Assembly (NCBI GenBank): GCA_964371865.1
Contig: CAYJOR010000007.1
Coordinates: forward strand, 1-64,000
Length of the DNA stretch: 64,000 bases
Source of the DNA: CAYJAZ01 sp964371865
GTDB lineage: Bacteria > Desulfobacterota > Desulfovibrionia > Desulfovibrionales > Desulfovibrionaceae
Direction: 5' to 3'
Numbering within the stretch: position 1 is the stretch's first letter; each line of letters starts with the position of its first letter. Shown in pieces: positions 19,201 through 26,501 of this stretch. Below the pieces are notes generated by a model. It searched no databases, was not told the DNA's origin, and worked only from the letters and a program-made list of their open reading frames with translations. The translations under genes were made by a program, and so were the position numbers.

Positions 19201-19467
19201 TTCCTCAGAATTAAAACAAGCTGTTATGATAGTTATTAATGGAGTTCCTTTTACTGATTTTTTATACTTACTTTGTAGGCGTAATCCTCCCTCTGCTATT
19301 CGTGTATTTGTGTTGTTAGGATATCTGAAAAATTTTCCAGTAACCGAGGCTGTAGAATCAATAACAGGCTGTTCCGTAGTTATTGTACGTAAAGTAGCAG
19401 GTAGAGTCGTATATTGAGAATGTAAAGAATCTATGCTTAGGTTATACGTTTGAGTAGCTCTATTCAT
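16249..19467 (-). CDS. Triple glycosyltransferase: GT2, GT2, GT4
   Basis: The 1072-residue protein contains three transferase domains. The first (about 75-330) is a WcaA-type GT2 with TIITACFNSEETIEQTFASV, VIDGASTDNT and LNSDDWY, the last giving the DxD-like site. The second (about 365-600) is another GT2 (VTVIISIYSTELSISETL, VFFVDSGDTL) with a DSGD motif in place of the usual DSDD, so it may be weaker or altered. The third (about 680-1072) is a GT4 domain with VPSQWMADCVKKSS, ASDVYLFPPSEDNASFTIGE and GTPVVAFP; the glutamate of the ExFG-type region is present. It probably makes two or three successive linkages of the repeat unit. The start has a weak CGAGAAA site. Confidence 0.85.
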   Translation of the reverse strand: MNRATQTYNLSIDSLHSQYTTLPATLRTITTEQPVIDSTASVTGKFFRYPNNTNTRIAEGGLRLQSKYKKSVKGTPLITIITACFNSEETIEQTFASVFYQDYNNIEYIVIDGASTDNTLEIIKENESKVDYYISEPDNGLYAAMNKGLSLATGDYILILNSDDWYTSDAVSRLVSAIEYSKYDIVSSLAMRVYPNNNKSRIFNYIPYNTSIYLHMTLRHETMLISSKIYNTCGPYNENYRIISDFVLTQKLFQKNLTVYQLSKPLLNFRTSGISTTNKTLRASELVKNFLEIFPFLEIEDANLLATIPSLTQKSIIKLLDKYKKHKDFADALYFLAKDSLQYELNTDIDTMITNCEVFRNVAMKPCVTVIISIYSTELSISETLDSVLSQPLTDIEIICILGTCSDELKSTLEKYTLTDSRIRLLSSEKNLSITFTQNEAIRLACGEYVFFVDSGDTLPQNTLQLIYSEAKKHGSDITKGRYNYSNITDKSIKNTYDNYSSDSNSITTNLEERNDLIYSVKEPCSYLYKVEFIKNLSSPSDIASESACTFTIEALCRANKITLTPYIIYNPSKEKDESSNVCTLKKVLNSIEFRRRAYNILRDFNYNNLAQKVALYLYEINYYRSIFKVLNKHEHIEVVKALRNLFLLTSADKIPSDTPKQLLPFIHAVLDSNLESIQTILGSPSYNIIAVTTLTAGEESGAYMYPIKALQQCGVNIHLYPLDTTNKVKNCTSESEISTSQDPLFSTKSIPSYSFWNNMLMDKDIIHLHWFKDMYNYNFFNSISNKPNVWTLYNTSAFTGGCQFLEECTKYESECLNCPLFSETPSLAHEIWKQKKEIYSKFTNLQIVVPSQWMADCVKKSSLLGKHPIYVIPFTYPTDVFKPINKYVARSKLNLPLDKKIVAINSKHLYCKNTNILRTALAQIFDEGLNIEIVTFGNNEINLPYKAHNMGYISNTKQLSLLYSASDVYLFPPSEDNASFTIGEALLCGTPVVAFPIANIPEIIQHKKTGYIASPFESVDFANGIRWILEQDEDIAYKQSLLCWQSTKNLHTPNLSVLKHINIYDNLLLEV

Positions 19468-19544
19468 ATTTTTCTCGAAAGCTAGTTAGTCATAATTAAA
19501 TTTTATGCACTATCTAATATTGTAAAAGGCAACTGGCGATTTTA

Positions 19545-21074
19545 CTATATTGATTTAAGTTTAATACGGTTTATGATGTTTTTTTCACTTTCACTTTTAG
19601 GAATGTTTTGAGGTAAAATATTTAATGCTGCTTTTGCTGTCCATACATCATTTACTTTAAAAGCTTTCAACATAAGCCATTTTAATCTAAATGGTTTTGG
19701 TTCGGCTTCATAGGCAAGAAAGGCAAAGTATTTGCATTTGTAAGGATTATTTTTACTTTCTAGATGTCTAGCTAGTTTTGTAAGCATGCTAGCTCGCAAA
19801 CTAGCTGAAATTTTTGTCTCTTCTAGGAAGCTATGTATACCTTCTTCGCCTTGGGTATTATATATTTCGATAAAGTCATCTAAGAATTTATTTTTTTCGT
19901 ACTTTTTTATATCTGTTGCATAGAATTTTTTCCATTGTAAGTAGAAGTTAGACGGTAAGGAGAGAAATGATTTAAAAGATGTAAAGCCATCTAATAGAAC
20001 AACCCCAAATTGATAGTATGGAGAATTTTCTTTCTCAATACGTAAAAGTTCATTTTGGATTTTTATCACGCGGAATTCAGAATCGTGCTGAGTTATAACA
20101 GCTTCATTTTTATTATTCTTGCAGATATACACAGGTATGCTTTGTGTGCTGAGTAAAATATATTCATCCGTAAGTAGTTTCAAAAAACATGATGAAAAGG
20201 AAATGTTTTGGATTTCTAAACTACTTAAAGAAATAAATTTTTTATTTGACTGTGGAAGCATATCAGGAAGAAAACTTTTAAAGCGCTTTAAAAGGTTCTT
20301 ATTTTTTCCCTCTAAGCATTCTTTGTATTTTTCTGCTCCAATTGTATTGAAAAAAAATTGAGTATCTCTTATTAGTTCACATAAACTTGATATATGGTAT
20401 TGTGTAAGAGATGTTGGATTCATTGCAGATGCAGGATGCGGAGTTTGAAAACGCGTATAACCATGTTCTCCGCTAAAGTAAATTTTGTTTGCGTTATAGT
20501 ATGCTTTCAGTAGAAAAAGAGCATCTTCCCATAAGTACTCGGGAAAAGTAACTGAAAATTTCTCTAAAAATTTTTTTCTATAAACTTTATCCCAAACAAC
20601 ATAAGAAGGTAGCTTTCCCGTACAAAATTGTTGAAAAGTTTCAATTCCTGATTGTGTACTTTTAGGAACTTTTTTCCATGAAATATGTTCATTTGTAGTT
20701 GATTTTTCTTCTGAGTTAAAGTGAAAGATGTCAACATCAAACATGCTTTCTAATGAAGTTACTGCTTGTTGTAAGATTCCTTTTTCATAAATATCGTCAC
20801 TGTCTATGAAAGCTATATACTTTCCTTTTGCCTTCGTGAGTGCAAAGTTTCTACTAAATCCTTGCCCTTTGTTTGTGCTATTGGTATAAACTTGTAAGTG
20901 TTTTTCTTTTTTAGCATAATCATAACAAACTTGACTAGTTAAATCTGTAGAAGCGTCATCAACTAAAATGACTTCAAAATTAGTAATATTTTGCGAAAAA
21001 ATAGAGTCAAGGCATCTTTTTATAAGATTTTCTTGATTATAGACTGGAACAATTATACTTATAATAGGGGGCAT
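19545..21074 (-). CDS. GT2 glycosyltransferase with the locus-specific C-terminal module
   Basis: The N-terminal GT2 domain has ISIIVPVYNQENLIKRCLDS, VILVDDASTDLTSQVC and AFIDSDDIYEKG, the full family pattern with its DSDD metal/donor site. The frame stays open to a TTG at 21164, which would overlap the upstream gene by 35 bases. I prefer ATG 21074, just before the domain (about 509 residues), although neither start has a clear ribosome site. After the catalytic half comes YYQFGVVLLDGFTSFKSFL and then the helical module (FLDDFIEIYNTQGEEGI, FRLKWLMLKAFKVNDVWTAK) found in three other proteins here. It should transfer one sugar to the capsule intermediate. Donor and acceptor are unknown. Confidence 0.8.
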   Translation of the reverse strand: MPPIISIIVPVYNQENLIKRCLDSIFSQNITNFEVILVDDASTDLTSQVCYDYAKKEKHLQVYTNSTNKGQGFSRNFALTKAKGKYIAFIDSDDIYEKGILQQAVTSLESMFDVDIFHFNSEEKSTTNEHISWKKVPKSTQSGIETFQQFCTGKLPSYVVWDKVYRKKFLEKFSVTFPEYLWEDALFLLKAYYNANKIYFSGEHGYTRFQTPHPASAMNPTSLTQYHISSLCELIRDTQFFFNTIGAEKYKECLEGKNKNLLKRFKSFLPDMLPQSNKKFISLSSLEIQNISFSSCFLKLLTDEYILLSTQSIPVYICKNNKNEAVITQHDSEFRVIKIQNELLRIEKENSPYYQFGVVLLDGFTSFKSFLSLPSNFYLQWKKFYATDIKKYEKNKFLDDFIEIYNTQGEEGIHSFLEETKISASLRASMLTKLARHLESKNNPYKCKYFAFLAYEAEPKPFRLKWLMLKAFKVNDVWTAKAALNILPQNIPKSESEKNIINRIKLKSI

Positions 21075-21129
21075 TCTGTGTTCACTTGCAAGTTGGGTTA
21101 GAGGTATATATAATTTTACTTCAGATTTG

Positions 21130-21825
21130 CTAAGATTTGTAAGGGGCTTTACGTAATTTTTCAAATAGTTGATTTACAGAATTGCTTGTTGTAGTGTCAG
21201 GTGGCAAAAGTTCTAAAAGAGCTTTTGCTGTGTTTCTGTCGCCAAATTCAGAGAGGCGCAAAATCCACCATTTTAGTCTGTATGGTTGTGGATCTGTTTT
21301 GTAGGCATGTTGAGCAAATTCTATAGAAGCGCATAAATTTGTTTTTTGTGTATGTTTTGAAAGAGCAGTATAAGCATTTGCTTTAATAGTTGATGTTGTT
21401 TTGGTAGATTTAATCAAATTCTTTACTTCTTCTTTTCCTTTCTGATCATAGAGAGAAAGAACTTTTGTAAAATTCTTTCCTCCAAAACATGTTGGTGGAG
21501 TTTTTTTAGTAAAGAATAGTATCACAGGTATGAGTTTAAAAGGGGCTTTTAGTAATGACGCTTTGAGTTGAATAATTGCATTACCAACTCTGTATTGTAG
21601 GGTGTTATGCATCTCGGAAAAGCGCAATAAAGAATAAGCTGTCACAAGAGCTTGAAGACGTACATTTTCATTTTTTAAAGCGTTAGTATGTAATTGAGGT
21701 TTATGCTTTTTTAACTCATTTTGTAGTGAGAAAATTTGTTCTAGAAGTATTTCATTTTCTTCTGTAAGTTCAGCAAGTTGTGCTTTAAGAGAATTTTCCA
21801 CTCGTTGATTTATATTTTCAAGCAT
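21130..21825 (-). CDS. Small coiled-coil protein with the locus-specific module (paralogue of 13100-13813)
   Basis: No named family is recognised. The start at ATG 21825 (MLENINQ) matches that of the paralogue and gives 231 residues. A TTG three codons upstream is less likely. Residues 1-45 form a coiled coil (LKAQLAELTEENEILLEQIF). Next comes the block FSEMHNTLQYRVGNAIIQLK, a hydrophobic segment (LLKAPFKLIPVILFF), and the C-terminal helical module (FGGKNFTKVLSLYDQKGKEE, ANAYTALSKHTQKTNL, YRLKWWILRLSEFGDRNTAK). It sits just upstream of a GT2 gene whose protein ends in the same module. Coiled coil, hydrophobic patch and shared module suggest an assembly partner rather than an enzyme, which is inference. 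Confidence 0.65.
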   Translation of the reverse strand: MLENINQRVENSLKAQLAELTEENEILLEQIFSLQNELKKHKPQLHTNALKNENVRLQALVTAYSLLRFSEMHNTLQYRVGNAIIQLKASLLKAPFKLIPVILFFTKKTPPTCFGGKNFTKVLSLYDQKGKEEVKNLIKSTKTTSTIKANAYTALSKHTQKTNLCASIEFAQHAYKTDPQPYRLKWWILRLSEFGDRNTAKALLELLPPDTTTSNSVNQLFEKLRKAPYKS

Positions 21826-21958
21826 TACTTTCAAGCCTTTGTTTGTAAAAAAATTAGTTATATGTTATACTAAAGCAGTAAGTTTATTTAAACATTTTAT
21901 TTATATAATGTATTTAAATATGAGTCAAACATTTTTTATACGCCATACTTCCCTAGCT

Positions 21959-22258
21959 CTACAAAAACAACAACAAAGCCAAGAAAAGGTTGACAATAAG
22001 AGGGACCAGAAAATCAAGTAGAGTGAATTTTTCCCATTTCCAGATTTTTAATGATTCTAAAATTACTTTGTTTGAGAGTTTTTCGAGCTTCCATTTTTCC
22101 ATGATTTGGATTTCTGTGTGCACCATCTCTCGCCCAAGAAAGTAGAGCGCTCCTGCGAATAAAACAACTATTTCTGCGGGTATTACCTTAGATAACAAGA
22201 ATGCAATAAGACTTATCCCTAAAGCGTAAAAAGCATGTTTTATATTAGAACCGTTCAT
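21959..22258 (-). CDS. Small membrane protein, unknown function
   Basis: The start is taken at ATG 22258, two bases after the end of the dehydrogenase gene and 12 bases after a GGGGAT site, giving 99 residues (MNGSNIKHAFYALG). A longer frame from 22351 would overlap the upstream gene. Three hydrophobic stretches are visible: ALGISLIAFLLSKV, EIVVLFAGALYFLG and DFLVPLIVNLFLALLLFL at the very C-terminus. The segment between the second and third is charged (EKWKLEKLSNKV). I do not recognise the family. Tight coupling to the UDP-ManNAc dehydrogenase gene places it in the capsule operon. Confidence 0.6.
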   Translation of the reverse strand: MNGSNIKHAFYALGISLIAFLLSKVIPAEIVVLFAGALYFLGREMVHTEIQIMEKWKLEKLSNKVILESLKIWKWEKFTLLDFLVPLIVNLFLALLLFL

Positions 22259-22260
22259 AA

Positions 22261-23487
22261 TTATAATATCCCCGCAATATCTAACACACAATAATGCTTT
22301 GATATATGGTCTTTCTTTTCGATAAATTCTTTGTCGTTTACAAGTATACAAACAATATTAGCAAATTCTAAAGCTTCTTCCAGACTAAGGTAAAGGTCAT
22401 CTCTTAAATCATTTGGAGATGCTTTGTGCTTGGCTACTACACACAAGGAAAATCCAATTGAATCGAGTTTTTTTACTATTTCTAAGGCAGGGCTATTTCT
22501 CATATCGTCACTATCAGGTTTATAAGAAATGCCAAGACAAGCAATTTTTATGTCTTTATTGCTTTTGCTTGGATGTATTGCTAAAATATTATTAGCTTTT
22601 TCAGAAATCTTATTTACTACCCAGTCAGGCTTACTGTCATTTACATCGCGAGCCATTTTGATAAGTTTTGCCTCTTCTTTTGCGCTGTCGACGATAAACC
22701 AAGGGTCTACAGCAATGCAGTGCCCGCCAACTCCGCAACCGGGTTTGAGTATGTTTACTCTAGGGTGCATGTTTGAAAGCTCTATGAGTTTGAGCACATT
22801 AATATCAAGCTTATCACAAATAATAGAGAGCTCATTGGCAAATGCGATGTTTACATCTCGAAATGAATTTTCTGTAAGTTTAGCGAGTTCAGCAGTTTTA
22901 GAATCTGTTTCTGCTATGTTGCCTTTTACAAAAATTTGATAGAACTCTTTAGCTCTTTTGGTTGCGGATTCTCTTATTCCGCCCACAATCCTATCGTTAT
23001 GGATTAGTTCATGTACGATATTTCCGGGTAAAACTCGTTCAGGACAATAAGCAATATCTACTTTAGAGAAATCATGGTTAATGTAACTGAGAAGTTGAGA
23101 CATTTTTTCTGTTGTGCCTACAGGAGAGGTCGATTCCAAAATAATAAGATTGTCTTCCTCAAGATGAGGAGCAATAGAAATAATTGCTTGTTCTACGTAT
23201 GAGATATCGGGTTCATTATCTTCTTTAAATGGGGTCGGAACCGCAATCACATAGACATCAGCTTTTTGTACTTCTGTGCTTGCGATAAGTTTACCCTGTT
23301 TGACAACTTCCTGTAATTTTGTATCAAGTTCGGGCTCTGCAATATGAAGTTTGCCTTCGTTTACGCATTTTACTACTTCCGGATTGACATCAAATCCAAT
23401 AACATTTTTATTATGGTCAGCAAGTATAATAGCTGTTGGTAAGCCAATATACCCAAGTCCTACAACACAGATTTTATTAAATGACAT
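22261..23487 (-). CDS. wecC: UDP-N-acetyl-D-mannosamine dehydrogenase (WecC family)
   Basis: This 408-residue protein is a typical UDP-sugar dehydrogenase. It has an N-terminal NAD-binding loop (ICVVGLGYIGLPTAIILAD), PTPFKEDNEPDISYV, the central YCPERVLPGN motif, and GCGVGGHCIAVDPWF, in which the cysteine (about residue 258) is the catalytic nucleophile for the two-step oxidation. YCPER and the GGHCIAVDP form point to the UDP-ManNAc rather than the UDP-glucose subgroup. The product UDP-ManNAcA would supply an N-acetylmannosaminuronic acid residue to the capsule. The 2-epimerase (WecB) making UDP-ManNAc is not in the window. It follows MITE copy B, which separates it from the export genes. Confidence 0.88.
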   Translation of the reverse strand: MSFNKICVVGLGYIGLPTAIILADHNKNVIGFDVNPEVVKCVNEGKLHIAEPELDTKLQEVVKQGKLIASTEVQKADVYVIAVPTPFKEDNEPDISYVEQAIISIAPHLEEDNLIILESTSPVGTTEKMSQLLSYINHDFSKVDIAYCPERVLPGNIVHELIHNDRIVGGIRESATKRAKEFYQIFVKGNIAETDSKTAELAKLTENSFRDVNIAFANELSIICDKLDINVLKLIELSNMHPRVNILKPGCGVGGHCIAVDPWFIVDSAKEEAKLIKMARDVNDSKPDWVVNKISEKANNILAIHPSKSNKDIKIACLGISYKPDSDDMRNSPALEIVKKLDSIGFSLCVVAKHKASPNDLRDDLYLSLEEALEFANIVCILVNDKEFIEKKDHISKHYCVLDIAGIL

Positions 23488-23531
23488 GAGAAACTCTTTA
23501 TATTATTCTGAAAATTTATTTTTTTGTCTTA

Positions 23532-23680
23532 GGGTGTTTTTCTAAATTAAGAAATTTTGTGGAATTTTCAAGAAAAAGTGAATTTTTATGAAGTGCAGTG
23601 TATCAAAATATACATAAACTGAATAAAAAATCATCTTTGAAGCAGAAAAAACGCAAAAGAATTAATTTAGAAAGATACCC
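23532..23680. mobile_element. MITE-like element, copy B (149 bp)
   Basis: Flanking TA dinucleotides are at 23530-23531 and 23681-23682. The inverted ends GGGTGTTTTTCTAAATTAA and the complement TTAATTTAGAAAGATACCC match copy A, which lies in the opposite orientation. The last base of the element plus the flanking TA forms the TAG stop of kpsE (minus strand), so the insertion sets the end of KpsE. The element lies between the export genes and wecC and could affect transcription between them. Confidence 0.75.
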
Positions 23681-25053
23681 TAGTCTACGTGATCTAAAAT
23701 AACAGCTTCTAATAGTTTGAGAGTGCCAAGCGCAAACAAACCAAGAAGAAGAGTTGTAATTATTGAATATATTCTACGAGGTTCTAGTGGACTTTCTGGG
23801 AGTAGAGGAGATTGCAATACCGATACTTGTTTGATTGTACGTGAAGCTTCCATACGTCCTGCCTCAAGAGCAACTAACGCAGTTTTATAAAGATCTGTTT
23901 TGAAGTCAAGATCGAGTTGAAGGCGTTCGTATTGCACAATAATTTCATTCAGAGCCGTTCCACTTTCTGATGCTAACTTTTCTCTTTCACTTAAAATTTG
24001 TTTTTCAACAGCGGCAAGTGATTGAGAAAGCATTACTTTTGTTGGATGATTTGGAATAATATTCTTAGGTAAAGCTGCAAGTTGAGTTTCAAACTCAGTC
24101 CTTTGTGCTTCTAAACCGGCAATAATACCTATAACACTTTCAGCAGTTGCTGTAGGCGATGCTAAACCTTGAGTATTCTGATACGCAATGAGTTTTTCAG
24201 TTGAAAGAAGAACCTCATCGTAGGCAAAATCAACTTGCTCGTCTAAAAATTTAACTTGAGCCCTTGCAAGGTTATGACTCATTTCATTCATGAAATTTTC
24301 ACCCTCTTTCACAAGGAAAGTAGCGATTTCTTTTGCCATAGTTGGGGTAAAAGCCTCAACTCTTATTTTAAGAACTCCGCCGTAGTCATCGTATTCTATT
24401 GAAATAAATCTTTGTATATATTTATAAAAATCTTCGATAGTTAATTCTTCTGCATTTAGGCGAGATACAAAGTCGTATTCAGTGCTGGAATAGTGTTCAC
24501 GCAAATTAAGATTTGTATCTAAATTTCTAAGCATGTCAATTGAGAGTAGGTGCTCACGCAAGAGTAACTGATCGGGAGCCGTAGCAGATGATGATATACC
24601 AACTAATGAGGCTAAATCAAAAGATTGAGTCATGCCTGATTTTGTATTTTGAATAAGAATGGTAGCATCCGAAACGTATCTATCAGAGGCAAGGCAAAAA
24701 TACGCAATTACAGATAATATACAAGCAATTGCAAGTTTTTGAATAATTTTGAAGTATTTCTTTAGTTTTGCAGCAGCTTTACCGTATTCAAATTCAGCTT
24801 CATTTTTTTGAAAGTTTATGATTCTGCCTTCTAGTACAGGAGCATCTACTTTTTCTTTCTTTTTTTGCAAGTCCGGATTTTTTGCATTTGGTTTATTAGG
24901 GTTTAATGCGTTCGGATTTGGTTTGTTTGCATTTGGTTTATTGGGGTTAGGTTTATTCGGATTTTGAGCATTTGCATTAGCGTTATTAGGACTAGGTTTA
25001 GCATTTACTTTAGCTACACTAGCTTGTTCTTTTATTTCTTGAGTATCATTCAT
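23680..25053 (-). CDS. kpsE: Capsule export inner-membrane protein KpsE (polysaccharide co-polymerase type)
   Basis: The 457-residue protein has the KpsE/BexC/CtrB layout. A cytoplasmic N-terminus precedes a first membrane segment (about 105-128, LAIACILSVIAYFCLA). A long periplasmic part follows, with coiled-coil segments and FDLASLVGI. A second membrane segment lies at the end (SIITTLLLGLFALGTLKLL), preceded by the proline-rich SPLLPESPLEPRRIYSI. It should bridge the KpsMT transporter and the outer-membrane exporter. The first 65 residues are odd: repeated Asn-Pro-Asn-Lys-Pro units (NKPNPNKPNANKPNPN). It overlaps kpsT by 4 bases (ATGA). Its stop codon is formed by the edge of a MITE-like element. 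Confidence 0.9.
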   Translation of the reverse strand: MNDTQEIKEQASVAKVNAKPSPNNANANAQNPNKPNPNKPNANKPNPNALNPNKPNAKNPDLQKKKEKVDAPVLEGRIINFQKNEAEFEYGKAAAKLKKYFKIIQKLAIACILSVIAYFCLASDRYVSDATILIQNTKSGMTQSFDLASLVGISSSATAPDQLLLREHLLSIDMLRNLDTNLNLREHYSSTEYDFVSRLNAEELTIEDFYKYIQRFISIEYDDYGGVLKIRVEAFTPTMAKEIATFLVKEGENFMNEMSHNLARAQVKFLDEQVDFAYDEVLLSTEKLIAYQNTQGLASPTATAESVIGIIAGLEAQRTEFETQLAALPKNIIPNHPTKVMLSQSLAAVEKQILSEREKLASESGTALNEIIVQYERLQLDLDFKTDLYKTALVALEAGRMEASRTIKQVSVLQSPLLPESPLEPRRIYSIITTLLLGLFALGTLKLLEAVILDHVD

Positions 25054-25712
25054 ATTTTTAATGTATCCTTATACGCGTAGAGAGCGTCGTCAATATCGTC
25101 AAACCAATAAGCTTTTCCTTCGTGAAGAAAAATTCCGGATTCGCAAAATTGTTGTAGGGTTGAATCACTATGTGAAGTCATAATGATACTTGCTTTGTCG
25201 GCTAATTCCTTGAAGGCTGCGGCAGCTTTTTTTCTGAAAATAGCATCGCCGGCACTGGTTACCTCATCTGATATATAAACATCAAAGTCAAAAGCAAGTG
25301 ACAGAGCAAATTGCAGCTTCGATCGCATACCGGCAGAGTATGTACTTACTGGTTCGTTAAAGAAACGTCCAAGTTCTGCAAAGTCTTCTATACGAGCTAA
25401 GCGTTCATCGAGTTCATGCGCAAAACCATAGAGTCTACATATAATTTTTGCATTTTGTCGACCTGTGAGAGTTGGCTCTATACCGCCATTTCCCATTGGC
25501 CATGAAACTCTGCAATCTCTTTCAACAAAGCCTTTTGTAGGGTAGTCAGAACCACCTATGATTCTTAGAAGAGTTGATTTTCCAGCACCATTTCTTCCAA
25601 TTATTCCAACACTACGTTTTGTAGGGAGAACAAGATTTATGCCTTTTAAAATCCATTCACTTCTGCCAAATTTAGTTTTATATCTTTTATGTACATCTTT
25701 AACAAGTATCAT
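25050..25712 (-). CDS. kpsT: Capsule ABC transporter ATPase KpsT
   Basis: The 220-residue ATPase has Walker A (GRNGAGKSTLL), the capsule-exporter form of the signature (YSAGMRSKLQFALSLAF) and Walker B (FDVYISDEVTSAGD), with the switch histidine in MTSHSD. Length and motif spellings match KpsT/BexA/CtrD proteins that power export of finished capsule chains. It overlaps kpsM by 4 bases upstream and kpsE by 4 bases downstream, which is typical of coupled translation of this transporter. Confidence 0.95.
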   Translation of the reverse strand: MILVKDVHKRYKTKFGRSEWILKGINLVLPTKRSVGIIGRNGAGKSTLLRIIGGSDYPTKGFVERDCRVSWPMGNGGIEPTLTGRQNAKIICRLYGFAHELDERLARIEDFAELGRFFNEPVSTYSAGMRSKLQFALSLAFDFDVYISDEVTSAGDAIFRKKAAAAFKELADKASIIMTSHSDSTLQQFCESGIFLHEGKAYWFDDIDDALYAYKDTLKI

Positions 25713-26488
25713 AAAGCCACCAATTCAGTTTCATAGACTCTGTAAAGGGTAAGCCCAATAGCAAATAAGAGAAATGAAAATATATATAAATATGAAAGTT
25801 CGATACCCGGTACAACGTGATAAGTGCTAAAAAAACCAAGCCGAACAGATTCAATACCGTGTACAATAGGGTTGAGTAATAAATATTCTCGATAGTTTGG
25901 AGGAATACTGGTTAAAGGCAGAATAGCACCTGAAAGGAAATATAAAGGCATCATAATAAGCGAAAATATATGACTACTTTCCGGAATAAGCCTCATAACA
26001 ACAGAAGTTATCATACCATATCCTAATCCAAAACTAAAAAGGGCACCGAGGGAAACTAATACAAGTAAAGGATCATGTGGAATAATTTGCATTTCACCAA
26101 AAAAACCAATAAATCCGAGGATAATTATAGAAACAAAGGTCATAACAAAACCTTCCACCACGGCAGCAGTTAAAACGGCATCAAAAGGTCTTACTTGTCT
26201 AAAAGCAAAGTAAGGTTTATTGCAGTCAATAGCGTGCATAGCCATTGAAGCGGTCCTTCTAAACAAGAAGAAGGAAAGCATTCCTATTACCATCCACGGG
26301 AGCATATCAACACCGTTTATCATAGCATCACGCATAAGTGATCTAATCATACCAAATACAAGAACTTGTATAGCAGGGTCGATAAGTAACCATGCCCAAG
26401 CCATGCGCTTACCAAAGAGTCGACTTAAGGTAGTTTTTAGAAATAGTGCGTGCCAAGTGGCAAAAGTATTGCGTAAAGGAGTACCCAT
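25709..26488 (-). CDS. kpsM: Capsule ABC transporter permease KpsM
   Basis: ATG 26488 (MGTPLRNTFATWHALFLK) is preferred. A longer frame from 26548 overlaps the upstream gene, and an AGGTAACGAG site stands before 26488. The 259-residue protein has about six membrane segments and the ABC-2/KpsM features TLSRLFGKRMAWAWLLIDP near the start and FFLSGAILPLTSIPP-like text (YFLSGAILPLTSIPPNYREY) near the end. It forms the inner-membrane channel with KpsT for export of lipid-linked capsule. It lies 13 bases after the kpsD-type gene. Confidence 0.92.
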   Translation of the reverse strand: MGTPLRNTFATWHALFLKTTLSRLFGKRMAWAWLLIDPAIQVLVFGMIRSLMRDAMINGVDMLPWMVIGMLSFFLFRRTASMAMHAIDCNKPYFAFRQVRPFDAVLTAAVVEGFVMTFVSIIILGFIGFFGEMQIIPHDPLLVLVSLGALFSFGLGYGMITSVVMRLIPESSHIFSLIMMPLYFLSGAILPLTSIPPNYREYLLLNPIVHGIESVRLGFFSTYHVVPGIELSYLYIFSFLLFAIGLTLYRVYETELVAL

Positions 26489-26501
26489 ACAAAAAAACTC
26501 G

